This document shows, piece by piece, positions 60,358-64,000 of a DNA stretch of 64,000 nucleotides. Under the pieces are notes generated by a model. It ran no database searches, was not told where the DNA came from, and saw only the letters and a program-made list of their open reading frames with translations. Origin of the DNA: Sinorhizobium sp. B11 (GTDB lineage: Bacteria; Pseudomonadota; Alphaproteobacteria; Rhizobiales; Rhizobiaceae); the NCBI GenBank assembly GCA_039725955.1, contig CP091034.1, positions 1,736,001 through 1,800,000 of the forward strand, read 5' to 3'. Each line of letters begins with the position of its first letter. Position 1 is the first letter of the stretch. Position numbers and translations under genes: made by a program.

Positions 60358-61165
60358 TTAACCGTCTACACGCTTCTGCAGGGCGATTGCCCCATGCGGC
60401 GCATTGACCTTGCCCTCATGAATCATGAAGGCGAAGACATCGCGCGGTTCAATTTTGACCTTGCGGTCCTTGTCGATCAGCGGCAGGTCGTCAGGCACCT
60501 TGCCTTCGGCCCAGACCTGCAGCCGTTTGGTCCAGTCCTTCAGTTCCGGCTCCGGGTAGCAGGTCGGAATATCGTCCGATCCCTTCTGCAGACGCGTGTA
60601 GACGAAATCCGCCGTTACGTCGGCAATCATCGGATAGTCGAAATGTTCGGCGCAGACGGGCGCCACCCCGTATTTTTCGAGCAGCGCAATGAATTCAGGC
60701 ACTTTGAAGGAATCGTGCCGGACTTCGACGACATGGCGCAGCTTCAGCCCGTCCTGCTTTTCGGGCAGTAGCTTCAGGAAGGCTTCGAAATCATCGGGCT
60801 CGAATTTCTTGGTGGGCGCAAACTGCCAGAGCAACGGGCCGAGATGATCGCCAAGCTCGCTGATGCCGGACGAGAGGAACCTCTCCATCGACTCCCAGGC
60901 TTCGGCGAGCACGCGCCTGTTGGTGGTGTAGCGCGTCGCCTTCAGCGAAAAAAACGAAACCATCGGGCACGTCGGCGGCCCATTTGGCGAAGACTGCCGG
61001 TTTCTGCGTGCTGTAATAGGTGCCGTTGACCTCGATGACCTTCAACTGGCGGCTGGCATAGTGCAGCTCGTCCTTCTGCTTGAGATCGTCGGGAAAGAAA
61101 TGGCCGCGCCACGGCTCGAATGTCCAGCCGCCGATACCCACGCGGATCGTGCCCGATTTGCTCAT
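60358..61165 (-). pseudogene. DUF72 family protein, split by a one-base frameshift
   Basis: A DUF72 (YecE-like) gene, TIM-barrel related and of unknown function, in two frames. The first part (61165 to about 60955) encodes MSKSGTIRVGIGGWTFEPWRGHFF through PDGFVF. The second encodes SLKATRYTTNRRVLAEAWESMERF to the end. They would join as DGFVF-SLKATRY if the run of seven T residues on the minus strand (60948-60954) were six. The intact protein would be about 268 residues, normal for the family. As written, frame one runs about 50 codons of unrelated residues to a stop near 60791. A real mutation, a sequencing error or slippage is possible. Confidence 0.85.
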
Positions 61166-61189
61166 CTCTTCCTCCTCGCTTGCGATCCC

Positions 61190-61669
61190 TCAGATCGCGC
61201 CAACCTTCTTCGTCCTGTCGATCGTTTTCGACATGTCGACGATAGTCCACCCTGGCCGATTGGGATGGGGGCGGCGACCCGTTTCCTGAAAACCGAAGGC
61301 GGAATAGAGCGCTATGTTCCGCTCCATCAGCGCATTGGTATAAAGTCGGATCTCCGGCACAGCCCATTCCCGCGCTCTGTCCTCCAGCCAGGTAAGCATT
61401 GCAACGCCATGTCCCGATCCCTGAAACTCAGGCGCGACGGCGATGCTGAAGAGCATAAGATGGTCCGGGTGGCGTTCAACAACGACCAGTCCCGCAATCC
61501 TGTCGTCAGCCTCCCGCAACCAGATCTCTCCGCGATCGAGCCGAGGCCCGTAATCTTCGGTTACGGGCACCGGCGGCGCGCCGAAGCTTTGTGTATATGG
61601 GGCAAAGGCAGCTGCCGTCAGCGCCACGACAACCGGTAGATCCGCTTCCGTGGCACGCCGCATGGTCAT
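61190..61669 (-). CDS. GNAT family N-acetyltransferase
   Basis: A 159-residue acetyltransferase with the acetyl-CoA binding motif A region seen as IAVAPEFQGSGHGVAMLTWLEDRA and the C-terminal NIALYSAFGFQETGRR, both typical of GNAT enzymes. The acceptor is unknown. The start ATG at 61669 overlaps the uvrA stop by four bases (ATGA), so it is translationally linked to uvrA; a second ATG is at 61663. It precedes the broken DUF72 gene with a 24-base gap, so the three may be one transcript. Confidence 0.87.
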   Translation of the reverse strand: MTMRRATEADLPVVVALTAAAFAPYTQSFGAPPVPVTEDYGPRLDRGEIWLREADDRIAGLVVVERHPDHLMLFSIAVAPEFQGSGHGVAMLTWLEDRAREWAVPEIRLYTNALMERNIALYSAFGFQETGRRPHPNRPGWTIVDMSKTIDRTKKVGAI

Positions 61670-64000
61670 TCCGCCGCCGCGAACGTCTTCTTGACCGGTC
61701 GCCGCTCCAACAATTCCTTCAGGAAATGACCGGTATAGGAGCGCTTCTCCTTGACGATGGTCTCCGGCGTCCCGACGGCCACGATCTCGCCGCCGCCGTC
61801 ACCGCCTTCAGGGCCGAAGTCGAGGATCCAGTCGGCAGTCTTGATGACTTCGAGATTGTGCTCGATGACCACAACCGAATTGCCCTGATTGACCAGCTCG
61901 TGCAGCATTTCCAGAAGCTTGGAGACGTCATGGAAATGCAGGCCAGTTGTCGGCTCGTCGAGGATATAGAGCGTGCGGCCCGTCGAACGCTTCGACAGTT
62001 CCTTGGCGAGTTTGACGCGCTGCGCCTCACCACCCGAGAGCGTATTGGCCTGCTGGCCGACCTTGATATAGCCAAGGCCGACATCGAAAAGTGACTGCAG
62101 CTTATCGCGCACGCCCGGAACCGCTGCGAAGAACTCGACACCTTCTTCCACCGTCATGTCCAGCACGTCGGAGATCGACTTGCCCTTGAAAGTCACGTCG
62201 AGCGTTTCGCGGTTATAACGCTTGCCGTGGCAGACGTCGCAGGTGACATAGACGTCGGGCAGGAAATGCATCTCGATCTTGATGACGCCATCGCCCTGGC
62301 AGGCTTCGCAGCGGCCGCCCTTGACGTTGAAAGAGAAACGGCCCGGCTGATACCCGCGCGCCTTGGCCTCCGGCAGGCCGGCGAACCAGTCGCGGATCGG
62401 CGTGAAGGCGCCGGTATAGGTCGCCGGATTGGACCGCGGCGTACGGCCGATCGGCGACTGGTCGATATCGATCACCTTGTCGATATGTTCGAAACCGTCG
62501 ATGCGATCGTGATCGGCAGGGATTTCGCGCGCGCCCATGACACGACGCGCTGCAGACTTGTAGAGCGTTTCGATCAGGAAAGTGGACTTGCCGCCTCCCG
62601 AAACACCCGTAACAGCCGTGAAGACGCCGAGCGGAATGGCTGCGGTGACGTTCTTCAGATTGTTGCCGCGCGCGCCGACGACCTTGATCTCCTTGCCTTT
62701 CTTCGGCTTGCGTCGCTCGTCGGGCAGGGCCACCCCGAGTTCGCCCGACAGATATTTGCCGGTGAGCGACTTCGGATTGGCCATGATCTCCTGCGGCGTG
62801 CCATGTGCCACCACCTGGCCGCCATGGACGCCGGCAGCGGGGCCGATATCGACCACATCATCAGCCGTCAGGATCGCATCTTCGTCATGCTCGACGACGA
62901 TAACCGTATTGCCGATATCGCGCAGGTGCTTCAGCGTTTCGAGAAGCCGGGCATTGTCGCGCTGGTGCAGGCCGATCGACGGCTCGTCGAGCACGTAGAG
63001 AACACCCGTCAGGCCCGAGCCGATCTGCGAGGCAAGCCGGATACGCTGGCTCTCGCCGCCCGACAGCGTGCCTGAATTGCGCGACAGGCTCAGATATTCG
63101 AGACCGACATCGTTGAGGAAGCGCAGGCGGTCGCGGATTTCCTTGAGAATGCGCACGGCAATCTCGTTCTGCTTGGCATTGAAGGTCGCCGGTAGCGTCT
63201 CGAACCAGTCGCGCGCGATGCGGATCGACATTTGCGTCACTTCGCCGATATGCAGCTTGTTGATCTTGACCGCGAGCGCTTCCGGCTTCAGGCGAAAACC
63301 ATTACAGGCCGGGCAGGGGGCGGCCGACATGAAGCGCTCGATATCCTCGCGCGCCCAGGCCGAATCCGTTTCCTTCCAGCGCCGCTCGAGATTGGGCACG
63401 ATGCCCTCGAAATTCTTCGAGGTCGTGTAGGAGCGCGCGCCATCGGCATAGTGGAATTCGATCTTCTCCTCGGTGCCATTGAGAATGACATCCTTGGCTT
63501 TCTCAGAGAGATCGTTCCAGCGGCTGCCGAGCTTGAAGCCGAAATGCTTGCCGAGCGCCTCAAGCGTCTGGTTGTAATAGGGCGAGGTGGACTTGGCCCA
63601 CGGCGCAATCGCGCCATCCCGCAACGTGCGCTCCGGCTCAGGCACGATCAGGTCGGTATCGATCTTCTGCTGCGAGCCGAGACCGTCGCAGGTCGGGCAA
63701 GCACCGAAGGGATTGTTGAACGAGAAGAGCCGCGGCTCGATTTCCGGAATGGTGAAGCCGGAGACCGGGCAGGCGAATTTTTCCGAAAACAGCACACGCT
63801 CATGCGTCTCGTTGAGCGACTTGTTGGCAGAGCCACCAGCCGAGGTTTCCTCCGGCGGCAGCGGCTTGTCGGCAAATTCCGCAACGGCGAGCCCATCGGC
63901 GAGCTTCAGAGCGGTCTCGAAACTGTCGGCCAGACGCGAGGCCATGTCGGGGCGCACGACGATACGGTCGATGACGATATCGATATCGTGCTTGTATTTC
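61666..64000 (-). CDS. uvrA: Excinuclease ABC subunit UvrA (partial, C-terminal four fifths)
   Basis: The last about 777 codons of UvrA; the N-terminus lies beyond the window. UvrA dimers find bulky DNA lesions and load UvrB in nucleotide excision repair. Visible elements are a CxxC zinc pair (CPVSG and CPTCDG) with the second of ABC domain I (CPACNGFRL), signature TLSGGESQRIRLA, Walker B VLDEPSIGLHQRD, the second Walker A GVSGGGKST, the zinc finger CEACQGDG...CDVCHG, the second signature TLSGGEAQRVKLA and LDEPTTGLHFHD. It ends in an extended basic tail (LERRPVKKTFAAAE). It is read together with the GNAT gene. Confidence 0.97.
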   Translation of the reverse strand, partial: KYKHDIDIVIDRIVVRPDMASRLADSFETALKLADGLAVAEFADKPLPPEETSAGGSANKSLNETHERVLFSEKFACPVSGFTIPEIEPRLFSFNNPFGACPTCDGLGSQQKIDTDLIVPEPERTLRDGAIAPWAKSTSPYYNQTLEALGKHFGFKLGSRWNDLSEKAKDVILNGTEEKIEFHYADGARSYTTSKNFEGIVPNLERRWKETDSAWAREDIERFMSAAPCPACNGFRLKPEALAVKINKLHIGEVTQMSIRIARDWFETLPATFNAKQNEIAVRILKEIRDRLRFLNDVGLEYLSLSRNSGTLSGGESQRIRLASQIGSGLTGVLYVLDEPSIGLHQRDNARLLETLKHLRDIGNTVIVVEHDEDAILTADDVVDIGPAAGVHGGQVVAHGTPQEIMANPKSLTGKYLSGELGVALPDERRKPKKGKEIKVVGARGNNLKNVTAAIPLGVFTAVTGVSGGGKSTFLIETLYKSAARRVMGAREIPADHDRIDGFEHIDKVIDIDQSPIGRTPRSNPATYTGAFTPIRDWFAGLPEAKARGYQPGRFSFNVKGGRCEACQGDGVIKIEMHFLPDVYVTCDVCHGKRYNRETLDVTFKGKSISDVLDMTVEEGVEFFAAVPGVRDKLQSLFDVGLGYIKVGQQANTLSGGEAQRVKLAKELSKRSTGRTLYILDEPTTGLHFHDVSKLLEMLHELVNQGNSVVVIEHNLEVIKTADWILDFGPEGGDGGGEIVAVGTPETIVKEKRSYTGHFLKELLERRPVKKTFAAAE

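Noticed and set aside
1..64000. CRISPR arrays, insertion sequences or prophage genes
   Set aside because: No regularly spaced repeats, transposase or phage structural genes were found anywhere in the window.

Overview
The window is a 64 kb piece of chromosome from an alphaproteobacterium of the family Rhizobiaceae (Rhizobium/Agrobacterium/Sinorhizobium type). The evidence is the gene order ntrX - D-amino acid aminotransferase - hfq - hflX, a phosphatidylcholine synthase (pcs), the glnB-glnA pair behind a sigma-54 promoter, the cysG-DUF2849-cysI-DUF934 sulfur operon, an IalB-like periplasmic protein, many solute ABC importers and a GC-rich base composition with long spurious antisense frames. 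I saw no insertion sequence, prophage, CRISPR array or rRNA operon. The species cannot be fixed from sequence alone.

Layout. 1-3.4 kb: end of ntrX, dat, hfq, hflX (+). 3.4-4.9 kb: mazG and a cytidine-deaminase-fold enzyme (-). 4.9-10.4 kb: siroheme/sulfite reduction operon and a UbiH-type flavin monooxygenase (+). 10.4-13.35 kb: ccdA and a lone flagellin (-), a small lipoprotein (+), a small unknown protein and tRNA-Lys (-). 13.5-24.9 kb: two divergent operons. One carries a ROK repressor, a PIG-L deacetylase and an EamA transporter. The other carries a MalEFGK-type importer, an argininosuccinate-lyase-like enzyme and a PfkB kinase. 25.1-28.4 kb: MacAB-like efflux system. 28.4-32 kb: GntR regulator with twin operators, ferredoxin-NADP reductase, pcs, quinone oxidoreductase. 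32-36.8 kb: BMP-type (probably nucleoside) ABC importer. 36.8-42.3 kb: YtfQRT-YjfF-like (probably galactofuranose) importer and its GntR regulator. 42.3-45.6 kb: glmU and glmS. 45.7-52.5 kb: DUF502 protein, recG (-), sdhE and mfd. 52.5-56.6 kb: DsbA-family protein, peptide-binding protein, IalB-like protein, hspQ. 56.7-58.6 kb: glnA and glnB (-). 58.9-64 kb: NAD(P)HX repair enzyme, a DUF72 gene broken by a frameshift, a GNAT acetyltransferase and the C-terminal four fifths of uvrA.

How the genes work together. Nitrogen control is represented by ntrX, glnB and glnA. Sulfur assimilation is a compact siroheme-plus-reductase operon. Amino sugar and peptidoglycan precursor supply comes from glmU/glmS. 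DNA repair is represented by recG, mfd and uvrA. The rest is largely scavenging of plant or soil solutes.

The best candidate for an undescribed system is the 13.5-24.9 kb divergon. Its importer, PIG-L de-N-acetylase with a C-terminal amidotransferase-like domain, C-N/C-O lyase of the argininosuccinate lyase/fumarase superfamily, PfkB kinase and ROK repressor fit a dedicated catabolic route. A plausible substrate is an N-acetylated glycoconjugate or an N-substituted aspartate/malate-linked sugar. The substrate is inference only. Other notable items are a one-base homopolymer frameshift in the DUF72 gene, twin TTGATATATCAG operators, tandem hairpins splitting the galactofuranose operon, clear sigma-54 and sigma-32 type promoters at glnB and hspQ, and two copies of a rhizobial intergenic palindrome.
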